DNA of 64,000 nucleotides from Asterias amurensis (GCF_032118995.1 NC_092661.1:4094501-4158500), one strand, 5' to 3'. Positions 12,701 to 21,623 are shown, counted from the first letter of the stretch. Numbers and translations: made by a program. Notes: generated by a model from the sequence alone, not told the origin.

Positions 12701-15397
12701 GGAGCTATTACTTGCCATGCGCATTTACCACTTGTGCGAATACTCTGGTGCGCGCTTGGTAATCAGCAAAATTAACACCTGGCACGTGATGATGATTGGA
12801 GTATGTATGAGGTATAGTGACATAAGTATCACACTAGCCGAGTTTGATATGGGCTGCAAATCTGCTATACTTTTCCGTGTGTGAAATATTTTTCAAGAAA
12901 GAAGTCATTTTCCACGAATTTGATTTTGAGACCTCAGATTTAGAATTTGAGGTCTCGAAATCAAGCATGTGTAGGCACACCACTTCGTGTGTCTAGGCTG
13001 TTTTTTCTTTCATTTTTATCTCACAACTTCGACAACCAATTGAGCTCAAATTTTCACAGGTATGCTATTTTATGCATCTGTTGAGAAACACCAAGTGAGA
13101 AGACTGGTCTTTGACAATGCTTATAGTGTCCAGTGTCTTTAACACGACGTTATTTCCATCTTTCTTACAGTTGCAAAATGCACGGTAGCAATAAGGAATC
13201 TAGCGCCACATGTCCAGCAGTTCCCAAGGGTAAGTAGCCTTGCTCAAGGCAGTCGAATTATTCACTCCGAAAAAAGACCGCCGCTGTATAAAAACCCACC
13301 CGTATTCACTGTGCGTAACATCGCACGACACGATGCCCCTGTACACTATCCGCATGCGGAGGCCGTCAGGCCGACAGCCTTGTAGGATCTGTGTTGAAGC
13401 CACTGACCTCATTACTATAATAAGCGAACAGTTCCCACGGTCAGCTCATTACCATAATGCCCGCGAAAGACGAGACATATTTACAACACACACGAGCATG
13501 ATAGGGTCCAAAGGTCGTGATAAGGGAAGTGCGTGATTAGACGTCAAAATGATTAATTCATTTGCCTCACATCCTGTGTTGTCTGATAGGTCTGACGAAA
13601 GATATACATATTCATGGCTGCATACTAGCATATCCGAGAGCCCCCCCAATTTCGTCCACTATTGGAATTTTGTCAATACAACACATTAAAACGGGAAGAT
13701 ACAGACCCGACAAGGCTGTCGGCCTGACGGCCTCCGCATGCGGTTAGTGGTACGAGTGCGATGACTTGTGTGAACAGTATTCGTACGATGTGACAGTGTG
13801 TATACGGGTGGGTCATGCGGTGTGATCGCACACACCATGCACAGGGTATACGGGTGGGTTTACAGTAGCGTCTTTTCGGAGCGAATAATGCGACTGCCTT
13901 GAGCAAGGCTAAAGGGTAAGTAAATCTGTCATGTTCCATTGTTTATAAAAAAAAATATCTTGTGTATTCCATGGTCAACAAAAAAATTGTAAATTTCATG
14001 AAATAACTCGGCACGGAACTTGAAACATTTCTGCAAGACTGAACACAGTTCATCAAACAAACCTGTAACGTCAGTTTTTGCCTACTGGGTCAACAGTACA
14101 CACTCAATAAGACCTTTGCGAGTTAGATTTGAATAATGTCTGGTACCATGACTCGCTTAGTCACAATGTACTGCTTACATTTTTAATTCCTCAGACTACA
14201 GAGACAGTTGCTTTGTCACATGATTAGGGGCAAGCTTTTGTGTACATGGAGCAACCTCCAGATGAGCAGACCCTGGTACTATTGTGCTATACACATCTAT
14301 TCAGATTTGTGTATGTGTGTTCGCGTCTCTTACGTAACTACGCAAAAGCTTGCCCCTAATCATGTGAGATAACAACTGTCTCTGTCTTATAACAAAAGTC
14401 TGAGGAATTCAATCGCAATTGTTATACCTCGGTAACAAACTGGGAAGTTTGATTGGTCGAGAACCAATTACGTGACGCGCAACAAAAACGTATGTTACAT
14501 GGCTCGACTGGCCGGGTAACATGAAAAGTGATGTACACCGGTGTACATCACCTTGATCGTTCCGAGCGTTGGTCGATTTCCAGCGCTCTATACGAAACAA
14601 CCGTGGGTTTGAGGGAATTGTTTTTTGTTCGTCTGCTTATTAAACAATGAATAGTCCGTCGTAATAATGTTTGAAGATGACAACAGAACTTTGAGAAGAG
14701 GAATAACAATTAAACAGAGGTATAACAAAACAATTGTTGCACGCTGTGACTGGGGTCCATGGGTTTCGTACGCCCTCGAGGGAAAATGGAACCCTCGGCT
14801 TCACCTCGGTTGCCATTTTCCCCCTCGGGGTGTACAAAACGCCATGGACCCCGTCACAGCAGGCAACAATTGCATAGCATGTATAGTGGTGACTTGTGAT
14901 CAAGCATGTCATTGTACCAAACAACATTCAAATCAAACACGCCAATGGCTTAAATTCCAATGAACATCCAGCGCCTGACATGCCACTGTACGGAAACCAA
15001 AACTAGTTGCGATTCTTTTCAGCCAATGCAATCAATCTTATTTTTTGTCATGCAGGATAAAGGGAACAAAAGAATCATGCTCATGATGATCGACAGACGG
15101 CGCAAAAACATCAAAAATCTGCGCAAGATAAACTTTGAGCTCTCAGAGCGGTTACTGGAGAAGCTAGGTATTACGTACTCCCCGCCTCCAAAGTATCTTA
15201 TCAGGAAGAAAACCAAGCGCTACTTGGAGAAAAAGGCCCTCTGTGAGCAGGCTTTCTTAGAGCGGAAGGAAGCCCTACAAGAGTTTACGTTTCAACTTAG
15301 GGAGGAACAACTTAAGGATATCGCCATCTTGAAGAAAGATCTTGGGATTGAGTTGACGGAGGAAGAGATGGGCAGATTGCAAGAGGAGAGTGCATGA
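6729..15397 (+). CDS. MRPS15: Mitochondrial ribosomal protein S15 (uS15m)
   Basis: Seven exons: 6729-6942, 7868-7921, 8543-8618, 9543-9591, 11470-11563, 13171-13229 and 15056-15397. They total 888 nt and encode 295 aa plus TGA. All introns are GT-AG and the phases agree. The protein is a small-subunit component of the mitochondrial ribosome and binds small-subunit rRNA in the platform. The first ~45 residues are rich in Arg, Ser and Thr with few acids, starting MFRRLT, as in a mitochondrial presequence. Residues 120-131 (VKRIFSLEFAPR) resemble the VKRLLSLE segment of animal MRPS15. The S15 core lies around 135-240, with the signature KRIMLMMIDRRRKNIKNLRK from 187 and then LGITYSPPPKYL. The C-terminus (about 245-295) is a charged helix rich in Lys, Glu and Gln. 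It is close in length to the ~257 aa human protein. The exon 6 donor carries a transposon insertion (13235-13911). The last exon keeps the most conserved part of the domain. Confidence 0.93.
7045..7372 (-). repeat. tRNA-derived SINE (type V) in MRPS15 intron 1
   Basis: The minus strand reads AGATAGCTCAGTTGGTAGAG (A box) and GGTTCGAATCC (B box). A conserved body follows, with AGGGATCACACCC and AAGGGGATGCGACTTTTTGT. Other copies are at 44640-45064 and 48408-48765. Confidence 0.8.
7430..7545. repeat. Imperfect palindrome
   Basis: GTATGGTGCCACCACTTTTT at the left matches the complement of AAGTGGTGGCGCCATACGG at the right. A related half is at 24455-24545, suggesting a small foldback repeat. Confidence 0.6.
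7987..8393 (-). repeat. tRNA-Leu-like SINE (type L) in MRPS15 intron 2
   Basis: The minus strand starts TGTCGTGGCCGAGCGGTTAA, a leucine-tRNA-like A box with a long variable arm, then GGGTTCGAATCCCC. It ends in ATAATAATAA at 7990-8003. Confidence 0.82.
8789..9166. mobile_element. MITE-A copy in MRPS15 intron 3
   Basis: Flanked by TTAA at 8789-8792 and 9163-9166, with both terminal repeats recognisable. Confidence 0.88.
9299..9500. mobile_element. MITE-C half copy in MRPS15 intron 3
   Basis: Left half only: TTAA, AGGAACACGTTGCC and the arm up to the centre of the palindrome. The complementary right arm is absent. Confidence 0.75.
9693..10250. mobile_element. MITE-H composite, copy 1, in MRPS15 intron 4
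   Basis: A ~170 bp hairpin (GGTTTTCAACTAGTGGTTTA and its complement) abuts a ~390 bp element bounded by CATTCATAAATACC and GGTATTTATGAATG. The same pairing occurs at 40191-40640 and 58060-58625. Confidence 0.8.
10433..10784. mobile_element. MITE-E, full copy, in MRPS15 intron 4
   Basis: TTAA plus AGGGAAGGTACACGTTTGGT at the left and the complement CGTGTACCTTCCCT plus TTAA at the right. The interior is related to MITE-A. Confidence 0.88.
10913..11405 (+). repeat. tRNA-derived SINE (type S) split by MITE-D6
   Basis: The A-box half (TCTAGTTTGTAAGACATCT) ends at 10988 and the B-box half (GGTTGTGGGTTCGAATCCC) resumes after 11227. The tail runs through AAAGTACTGAGTACACAGTG to GATGCAAATTTAACAT. 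Confidence 0.8.
10989..11227. mobile_element. MITE-D variant inside a SINE
   Basis: Begins GAGCCCAATTTCACAGCTCT and ends GAGCCATGAAATTGGGCCC, with inverted arms around GTAAGC. It interrupts the SINE at 10913-11405. Confidence 0.8.
11583..12830. mobile_element. MITE-I region, interrupted, in MRPS15 intron 5
   Basis: Shares AGGGTGACTAGT, TCGATATTAG and ACATGAGTTTTGAGCAAGAG with the compact copy at 51059-51600. Extra sequence at about 11606-11990 includes its own inverted repeat (GGGAATAGAC and complement). MITE-J is nested at 12124-12447. Confidence 0.65.
12124..12447. mobile_element. MITE-J inside MITE-I
   Basis: Ends GCTTGGGCGATATCG and GGTATCGCCCAA are inverted. The interior, including GAGACAGTCATAGCACAAGA and CCTATGGGGTGCAAGA, recurs in opposite orientation at 63186-63575. 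Confidence 0.82.
12888..13143. mobile_element. MITE-A copy, 5' truncated, just before MRPS15 exon 6
   Basis: Its right end lies 27 bases before exon 6, so the element sits next to the branch-point region of intron 5. Confidence 0.78.
13235..13911. mobile_element. Mutator-like TIR element at the MRPS15 exon 6 donor
   Basis: The ends are inverted repeats: 13235 begins TAGCCTTGCTCAAGGCAGTC and 13891-13911 is its exact reverse complement through 21 bases. Weaker complementarity extends inward, for example the tract GGCCGTCAGGCCGACAGCCT near 13361-13380 against its complement near 13711-13730. A 9 bp direct repeat, AAGGGTAAG, flanks the element at 13226-13234 and 13912-13920. Long TIRs with a 9 bp duplication are typical of Mutator-like elements. 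No transposase ORF is present, so it is non-autonomous. The 98-codon ORF inside looks fortuitous. Confidence 0.85.
14112..14410. mobile_element. MITE-K foldback in MRPS15 intron 6
   Basis: The left arm ATTCCTCAGACTACAGAGAC is complementary to GTCTCTGTC...GTCTGAGGAAT at the right; the CAAGCTTTTG segments also pair. A second copy is at 45271-46053. Confidence 0.75.
14754..14846. repeat. Hairpin palindrome
   Basis: GGTCCATGG and the CCCTCGAGGGAAAATGG arm pair with CCATTTTCCCCCTCGGGG and CCATGGACC across a short loop. Similar CCCTCGG/GGAAAAT hairpins occur at 29240-29330 and 29790-29900. Confidence 0.7.
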
Positions 15398-15404
15398 GAT
15401 GTTT

Positions 15405-15760
15405 ACCCATTTGGGAATTCAGATCACTGAACAGCCCAGGTAGGGATTACTGGGCAGCATAGGAATCACTACCATGTACAGGGATCCCTGGACAGCCCAG
15501 ATAGGAATCACCGGACAGCCCAATTAGGGACTACTGGGCAGCATTGGGATCACTACAGCCCATAGGGATCACTGGCAGCCCAGATAGAAATCACTGAACA
15601 GCCCAGATAGGAATTACTGGACAGCCCAGATAGGGATCCCTGGATAGCCCAAGTAGATATCACTGTGCAGCCCAGGTAGGATCACTTGATAGCCCAAGTA
15701 GGGATCACTTGATAGCCCAAGTAGGGATCACTGGACAACCCTGGTACATGTACTAAAGTT
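15405..15760 (+). repeat. ~23 bp minisatellite in the MRPS15 3' UTR
   Basis: About 14 degenerate units of the form AGGGATCACTGGACAGCCCA follow 8 bases after the stop codon and lie before the first canonical polyadenylation signal. They are therefore probably transcribed. Confidence 0.85.
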
Positions 15761-15967
15761 GAGATCACTGGGCAAAATGATGTTGTGGTCCAGAAGAACA
15801 TTCTGCCGGTGCTGGTCGAATGGATTTCAGATGTATGTCCTCGCGAACTTTCATTTGCACAAGAGAACATGCCTGACTTTTGAAACACTCTCAAAACCAG
15901 TTTAAAAAATATAAACAAGTATTTTCACTATTTGGATTGCAGCACTACCTACCAAATCGGACTCTAA

Positions 15968-15973
15968 AATAAA
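15968..15973 (+). terminator. Candidate MRPS15 polyadenylation signal
   Basis: AATAAA lies about 570 bases after the stop and about 200 bases beyond the 3' UTR minisatellite. A second A-rich hexamer-like site is near 16000. Confidence 0.45.
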
Positions 15974-16008
15974 CGACTCTTTATTATCATCTATTGGCAA
16001 ATAAATGA

Positions 16009-16495
16009 AAAGGCACTGGACACCTTTGGCAATGGTCATAGACCAGCTAGGATTAATCCTATCTCGAGTTAGGGCGAGTAACTCGTCCTTACTTACATGT
16101 AGGATGGGTTCAATCCTAACGTCTATGGATACTAAGACTGCCTAGGTCCTAAGATTAATCCTAAGTTCGACGGCAGTGTTCTCATTTGGTGTATCCCAAC
16201 ATGTATGCATAAAATAAAAAATACGTGAAAATTTTAACTTAATTATTACAGTTCCATGAAAATAATGAAAGCAAAAATACCCTACTTGCGCATGTGTTAA
16301 AGGATGCATTGTAAAAGACTTCAGCTGGAGTCTTTTGTTTTTCGAGTGAGAAATTACCCCTTTCTGAAAAACTACACTATTTCAGAGGGAGTCAATTCTC
16401 ACAATGTTTTATACTACTATACATTGCTCGCTACCAAGTAAGTTTTTATGCTAACAATTATCTTGAGTAACAACCAATCGTATCCAGTGCCTTAA
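16009..16495. mobile_element. MITE-A copy split by MITE-G
   Basis: The left part ends GACCAG near 16045 and the copy resumes with TGTTCTCATTTGGTGTATCC near 16175. The right terminal repeat is at 16483-16495. Confidence 0.75.
16046..16173. mobile_element. MITE-G remnant nested in MITE-A
   Basis: Contains AGGATTAATCCTATCTCGAG and the paired AGATTAATCCTAAG, like the GGACTAGTCC hairpins of other MITE-G copies. Confidence 0.6.
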
Positions 16496-16862
16496 AAGAT
16501 TGACATACATGTATCTATTGCATTGTAAGTAATAATTAAGCTTTGAAAAAATTGTGTCATCTCATCTTGCTAATCCCTTGCAAAATAAATTTTGATTTAC
16601 CATTCTTAACATTGTTTTGCTCCATATTTATTATCTGCTAACTTACAATATTTAAAACAATAAGTCCACAAAATTATTTACACACTGTATCAGATAAAAA
16701 CACTACGAAATTTAAAGGCAAGTGGTTACTAAACATAATATATTTCCTTTTACACAAAACAGCAGTGGCGTAATTTAAAGGATTGTTCCTCCCCCCCCCC
16801 CTTTGAAATATTGACTTTTTGAGTTGGCCATTTCCAGAGTAAAATTTTGCATTTCATAAGCT

Positions 16863-17236
16863 TTAAAGCCATTATACACTTTCGGTAAACAGTATTGTCC
16901 AAGTCCCACACTTCTTGTATCACAACTTATATATAAAATAACAATCCTGTGGAAATTTAGGCTCAATCGGACATCGGAGTCGGGAGAAAATAACGGGAAA
17001 ACCCACTCCTGTTTTCGCGCGTTTCGCCGTGTCATGACATGTGTTTATAACAAATCCGTAATTCTCGTTAACGAGAATTTATATTGTTAAACCATTTTCT
17101 AAAAAAGTAAAGCATTTCATGGACTAATATTTCAAGAGAAGTCTTTCACCATTATCTTCTGTAAACCCTGTAAATTATTTGTAAATCTGTGAACTTTTTT
17201 TTTTTTTTCTGTACCGAAAGGGTCCAATGGCTTTAA
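16863..17236. mobile_element. MITE-B copy 1
   Basis: TTAA plus AGCCATT and TTCGGTAAACAG at the left; CCGAAAGGGTCCAATGGCT plus TTAA at the right. A central TCTCGTTAACGAGA palindrome is present. Confidence 0.82.
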
Positions 17237-17754
17237 ATGTGATAAATTTAATGTTTTCAAAACTTTTTCTCCATTCACTCCCAGACAAAAATGTTTGCTC
17301 ATGACAGGTACGCTATTAGTAAATGGTGTAACAAGAGGACTGTGTTAAAAATGCACCTGGAATCTATAGTTCTGATTGTCCAGAAGTGGCCTAAGAAAAA
17401 ATATTGCACCCCCGTTTGCCCCCCCCCCCCCCCTCCCCCTCCATTTTACCCTAGTTCGTCGCTGGCAAGAAGGTGAAATCCAAACACATTTAAAGACTTT
17501 TTATGACAGCATAGCTAACTAAATTCACCAGTTATACTCATAGATTGGTTTTAGTCAACGTAATGCTGATTTATAGGGAAACTATAAGAAAATACAATAA
17601 AAGTGACATGTGGAGAAACTTGCTAAGAAAACACCACCCACTGTCGTGGTTTTTCAGTACTAGTGAAATCCATCCACGTTTAAAGGAAATAACAAAATTG
17701 CTTTTTGCTTAAAAGCCACACATCGAGGTGTCGTAAGTTAATCTGTGGACTCCA

Positions 17755-18753
17755 TTATGTAACAACGTCAACTTCATTCTTAAACGTTTTACGAACAGAG
17801 AGGTAGGCCTTCTTAAAAGCATAGCGGAATCTTTGGTTCTTAAAGTAGAAAATCCATGGGTTACAAAACACGCAAATAATCGGCATGACAACACACATCC
17901 TTAGTGCGATGTCAATCACGGCCCCAGGGTCTTCAAGAAAGGTGAATATTTTGAAGGAGCAGATCACATACACGGGGATAAACATCAGATGGTAGTTGGT
18001 GCAAACAATGGCCATTGAGATTAGAGTGTTAATTTTTGCTTTTCGGAACACGGCTCCGTGGATTTTTCCTTTCTTCAAGCTGGTCTTGCGGAGCCTCCAG
18101 AAAATGCTGAAGAAGAAAAACACGAGAAGCATAGCAGGTAGGGAAACACCGCACGTACCAAGTACAATCCCAACCGGGATCGCAACTGGACCTTCCGAAG
18201 TTTGGCACAAACCCGTTTCAGGATTGATGGTCGTATAGGCGATAGTAACTGTCGACCAGGCAAACCCGTACACCCAAACGATTGCAATCCCAGTTGTGGC
18301 CTGTGAGGTCCCAAAACTGGTCCTGTGTTTGATCGGATGCACGGTTGCTAGGTAACGTTCAAAACTTGAGAGTAGGAGACTGTGCAGAGCAACGCTGTAT
18401 AAACCCCAGAGGAGGAACCTGGACAGCCACAAACGACAGAGGGCCTCAGAGGCTATGGTAGGCGGTAGATCAACCGGGCTCGGGGCCAAGATGTTGAGAG
18501 CGTGTCCCAGAACGACGCAAAGCTCAGCAAAACTCTGGTTGAACAAAAGTCTAGTGGTCGGGTGGCATAGTCTAGACCCACCGCACCAGAAAACGTAACA
18601 AGTGAAGCCCTGTAAGAGTATGGTGACTAAATCCAACACAACACAGAATCCAAACATATATGGTTTTTCGGTCAGACGAAACATGTATGCGATCTCTTCA
18701 CTGAGTTTGATGTTCAGATGGGGCAAGTTGGTTGAGTTCGCTTCCCACGACAT
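17755..18753 (-). CDS. Intronless rhodopsin-like (class A) GPCR, orphan
   Basis: A single 332-codon frame runs from ATG at 18753 to TAA at 17755. Seven hydrophobic segments lie at about residues 31-55, 68-91, 106-130, 153-174, 190-216, 241-266 and 278-303. TM3 begins near C106 and ends with ERY (132-134), the class A DRY motif. C183 in the second extracellular loop can pair with C106. TM7 has NPWIF (298-302), a variant of NPxxY. TM6 lacks the CWxP motif and reads NYHLMFIP. The short N-terminus has one glycosylation sequon, NST at 6-8. The basic third loop (about 220-240) and C-tail suit G-protein coupling. Single-exon receptors of this kind form large lineage-specific families in echinoderms and other invertebrates; the ligand cannot be predicted. 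The first ~15 codons and the 5' flank belong to a tandem repeat (see 18712-19440). The frame is intact, so the gene is probably functional. Confidence 0.85.
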   Translation of the reverse strand: MSWEANSTNLPHLNIKLSEEIAYMFRLTEKPYMFGFCVVLDLVTILLQGFTCYVFWCGGSRLCHPTTRLLFNQSFAELCVVLGHALNILAPSPVDLPPTIASEALCRLWLSRFLLWGLYSVALHSLLLSSFERYLATVHPIKHRTSFGTSQATTGIAIVWVYGFAWSTVTIAYTTINPETGLCQTSEGPVAIPVGIVLGTCGVSLPAMLLVFFFFSIFWRLRKTSLKKGKIHGAVFRKAKINTLISMAIVCTNYHLMFIPVYVICSFKIFTFLEDPGAVIDIALRMCVVMPIICVFCNPWIFYFKNQRFRYAFKKAYLSVRKTFKNEVDVVT

Positions 18754-19440
18754 TCTGCTTCGTGATAGGGTTGGTCACTCAGCTCTGTGTTGCTGTTACT
18801 ATGTGATCCTTAGTATGTGATCCTTCCTTTCTTCTGTGAACGGAAAATCCTTTTCTTCAACACTGTGTGAACGTGTCTAAGTCCACATAGTGTTCAACAT
18901 TCTGTCCGCATTCTGCCCTACAGAATGTGTTCAGATGTTCAGATGGGGCAGGATTATTGTTGAGTTTGCATCCCACAACATCCCGCTTGGTGATAGAGCG
19001 CACAGTATGGTTGCAGTTCACGCACTGTGTGAGTTCATTCCTCTGTTCTGTACACGGAAAATCCTTTTCTTCAACACTGTGTGGACGTGTCTAAGTCCAC
19101 ATAATGTTTAAACATTCTGTCCACATTCTGCTCCTACAAAATGTGGACTTCTTTTGTTCAGATGTTCAGATGAGGTGGGTTGGTTGAGTTTGCTTAACCC
19201 AACATGTTGCTTGGTGATAGAATGGAAAGTTTGTCAAAATAGCTCTGTGTTGTAGTGTCACTGTGTGGGTCATTCCTACTGTACAATGAAAATCCTATTC
19301 TCCAACACTGTGGATAACAGTGTGGACGCCACTAAGTCTACTGAGTGTTGAAAGTCCCTACACAATGTGGACCTCTTTTGTTCTGATGGGGCAAGTTTTT
19401 TGTTGAGTTCGCATCCCACACATACTGCTTGATGGTGGAG
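18712..19440 (-). repeat. Tandem array of ~220 bp units carrying the GPCR start region
   Basis: The segment with the receptor start codon (about 18712-18770) recurs, diverged, at about 18937-18996, 19163-19219 and 19380-19438. Read on the minus strand, the second unit gives MLWDANSTIILPHLNI then a stop, and the fourth gives WDANSTKNLPHQN, against MSWEANSTNLPHLNI in the gene. The units also share a segment resembling TGTGGACGTGTCTAAGTCC. Units two to four do not lead into any receptor body. Confidence 0.8.
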
Positions 19441-19489
19441 CACTGTGTGAGTTTATTCCTCTGTTCTATACACGGAAAATCTTCAACAC

Positions 19490-20440
19490 ACTGTAAGAAC
19501 ACTCTGTGGACGTGTGTAAGTCCCCAATCTATGCCACACCTACGATGCCCAGCCCTTGAGTGGCAGCAAACGAGACCTGATGGCAGCAAACGAGATGGCT
19601 GTAATATGTGGCTAATCCTGGCCAAACATTTGAAGAGTAGATGATGAACTCGAAAGAAGAAGCGTAAATAGTGTTTAAAGTCCCTAAATTATGTGGACGT
19701 CTTTTGTTCTCGGGTCCAAAATACGTTGTGGAAGTTTGTAAGTCCCCAATCTATGCCACACTTACGATGCCCAGCCCTTGAGGAACAGTATTGAATGCAT
19801 TGAAGACCTGATGGCAGCAAACGAGATGGTGTGAGATGCGCCCAATCCTGGCCAATTGAAGAGTAGATAATGGATTCGAAAGAATAAGAAGTCTAATAGT
19901 GTTTAAAGTCCCTACATTATGTGGACCTATTTTTGTTATCGGGTCCACCATTCGTACTATAGCGTTGGAAAATACTATGTGGACATGAGTAAGTCCCGAA
20001 TCTATGCCACACTTACGATGCCCAGCCCTTGAGGAGCAGTGTTGAATGTCTTGAAGACCTGATGGCAACAAACGAGATGGCTTAAGATGCGCCCAATCCT
20101 GGCCATTGGAGAGTATATAATGGACTCGAAAGAAGAAGTCTAATAGTGTTTAAAGTCCATACATTATGTGGACCTATTTTTGTTCTCGGGTCCACACTCC
20201 GTACTATAGCGTTGGAAGATACTTTGTGGACGTGTGTAAAAGTCCCCAATCTATGCCACACTTACGATGCCCAGCCCTTGAGAAGACCTGATGTCACCAA
20301 CGAGATGACTGTAAGATGCTGGCCAAACATTTTGAAGAGTAGATGATGGACCCAAAAGAAGAAGTCTAACAGGGTTTAAAGTCCCTACATTATGTGGACC
20401 TATTTTGTTCTGAGAATATCAGGTACACACTTCGTACTAT
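19490..20440. repeat. Tandem array of ~240 bp units, second type
   Basis: About four units contain CCAATCTATGCCACACTTAC, TGATGGCAGCAAACGAGATG and TACATTATGTGGACCTATTT, starting near 19515, 19745, 19995 and 20245. They share the GTGGACGTGTGTAAGTCC border with the GPCR-associated units but carry a different middle. The two arrays are therefore related, compound satellites. Confidence 0.8.
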
Positions 20441-20987
20441 AGCGATAGAAAACGGAATCATACACCCCGGTCTAATACGACCATCCAGCAGTTGATCTTG
20501 AGCTATAACTGGCCAACCGTGGACTTGTCACTTAGGGACAAAATGGAGGAGAGGCGCGGGGGGGGGGTGTACGAGGTAATTAAGCTGGCCTTTTATATTT
20601 TTGTTCACTTAGTAATAACTAATCCCTCATCGATCAATCACGGTTTAATAAGGTTCGCTGTAATTAATCTTCACTTAGTCTCTTTGAATGATGGATATCC
20701 GATGTAATTACACGCATTACACTGTATTGGTTTTCCGGTCTTCTTCGGTTGTCTGCTTTTAACGGGTTAATAAGATACCGTTAATTTAGCCGCGAGTCCC
20801 GCGTGACATGTTTGTGTTGAGGAGGAAGATGTAGGTCTATACCGCTGGATAAGATTTGCCAATAAATTACAATTTATGGGAGGGTGGGGTGGGTGGGGGT
20901 GGGGGGGGGGAGAATATCCAATTAGCACCATTAGGACCGGGGTCACATTGTGCTCACGTCACAGCCCGAGTTTTCATGCCAAACCAA

Positions 20988-21623
20988 GGGCCAATTTCAT
21001 AGAGCTTTAAGCAAAAATTTTGCTTAAGCACGAAAATAGCTCGCTTGTTTTACACATGTTACTGGCCAAAATTTCATGCCATATACATTGCTTATGACTG
21101 GTATTTAGCTGTTGCTTACTTAGCATAACAATTAAGTGGAGTCTTGGCCAGTAATCTAAATTTTACTAAGCAAGGATTTTTTTTTTTTTGCTTAAGCAAA
21201 ATTTTGTGCTTAAAGGAACACGTTGCCTTGGATCGGTCGAGTTGGTCTTTGAAAAGCGTTTGTAACCGTTTTTTATAAAATGCATATGGGCAGAAAGATG
21301 TAAAAGTAGAATACAATGCTCCACACAAACATGCCTCGAAATTGCGTGGTTTTCGTTTTACCTCGTCGACTAACACGGTCGGCCATTTATGGGAGTCAGA
21401 TTTTTGACTCCCATAAAATTATGTCCGACCGTGTTAGTTGGCACAGTAAAAGGAAAACCACGCAGGATCGAGGCAAACTTGTGTGGATCATTGTTTTCTA
21501 CTTTTAAAACATCTTTCCAACCATGTGCATTTTATAAAAAAACGGTTACAAACGCTTTTTATAGACCAACTCGTCCGATCCAAGGCAACGTGTTCCTTTA
21601 AGCAGCTCTATGAAATTGGGCCC
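20988..21623. mobile_element. MITE-D copy 1, split by MITE-C
   Basis: Left end GGGCCAATTTCATAGAGCTT and right end AGCAGCTCTATGAAATTGGG flank a GCTTAAGCA-rich foldback. MITE-C (21210-21601) sits in the right-arm TTAA. Confidence 0.88.
21210..21601. mobile_element. MITE-C copy with demonstrable TTAA duplication
   Basis: Near-complete palindrome: AGGAACACGTTGCC and GGCAACGTGTTCCT ends, with a centre around GGAGTCAGATTTTTGACTCC. TTAA occurs at 21210-21213 and 21598-21601, whereas the host MITE-D has one TTAA at this point in its uninterrupted copies. Confidence 0.9.

Larger units (their letters stand above)
15974..17754. other. Region between convergent MRPS15 and GPCR genes
   Basis: Contains a MITE-A copy with a nested MITE-G (16009-16495), a MITE-B copy (16863-17236), and C-rich tracts at 16790-16802 and 17419-17440. 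No exon was recognised. Confidence 0.6.

Noticed and set aside
13240..13536. 98-codon ORF inside the Mutator-like element as a transposase
   Set aside because: Much too short, no recognisable motif, and it overlaps the terminal inverted repeat.
14960..15397. MRPS15 last exon as a separate 145-codon gene
   Set aside because: The first 32 codons are intron sequence ending in a good acceptor (CAG before 15056); the phase fits exon 6 exactly.
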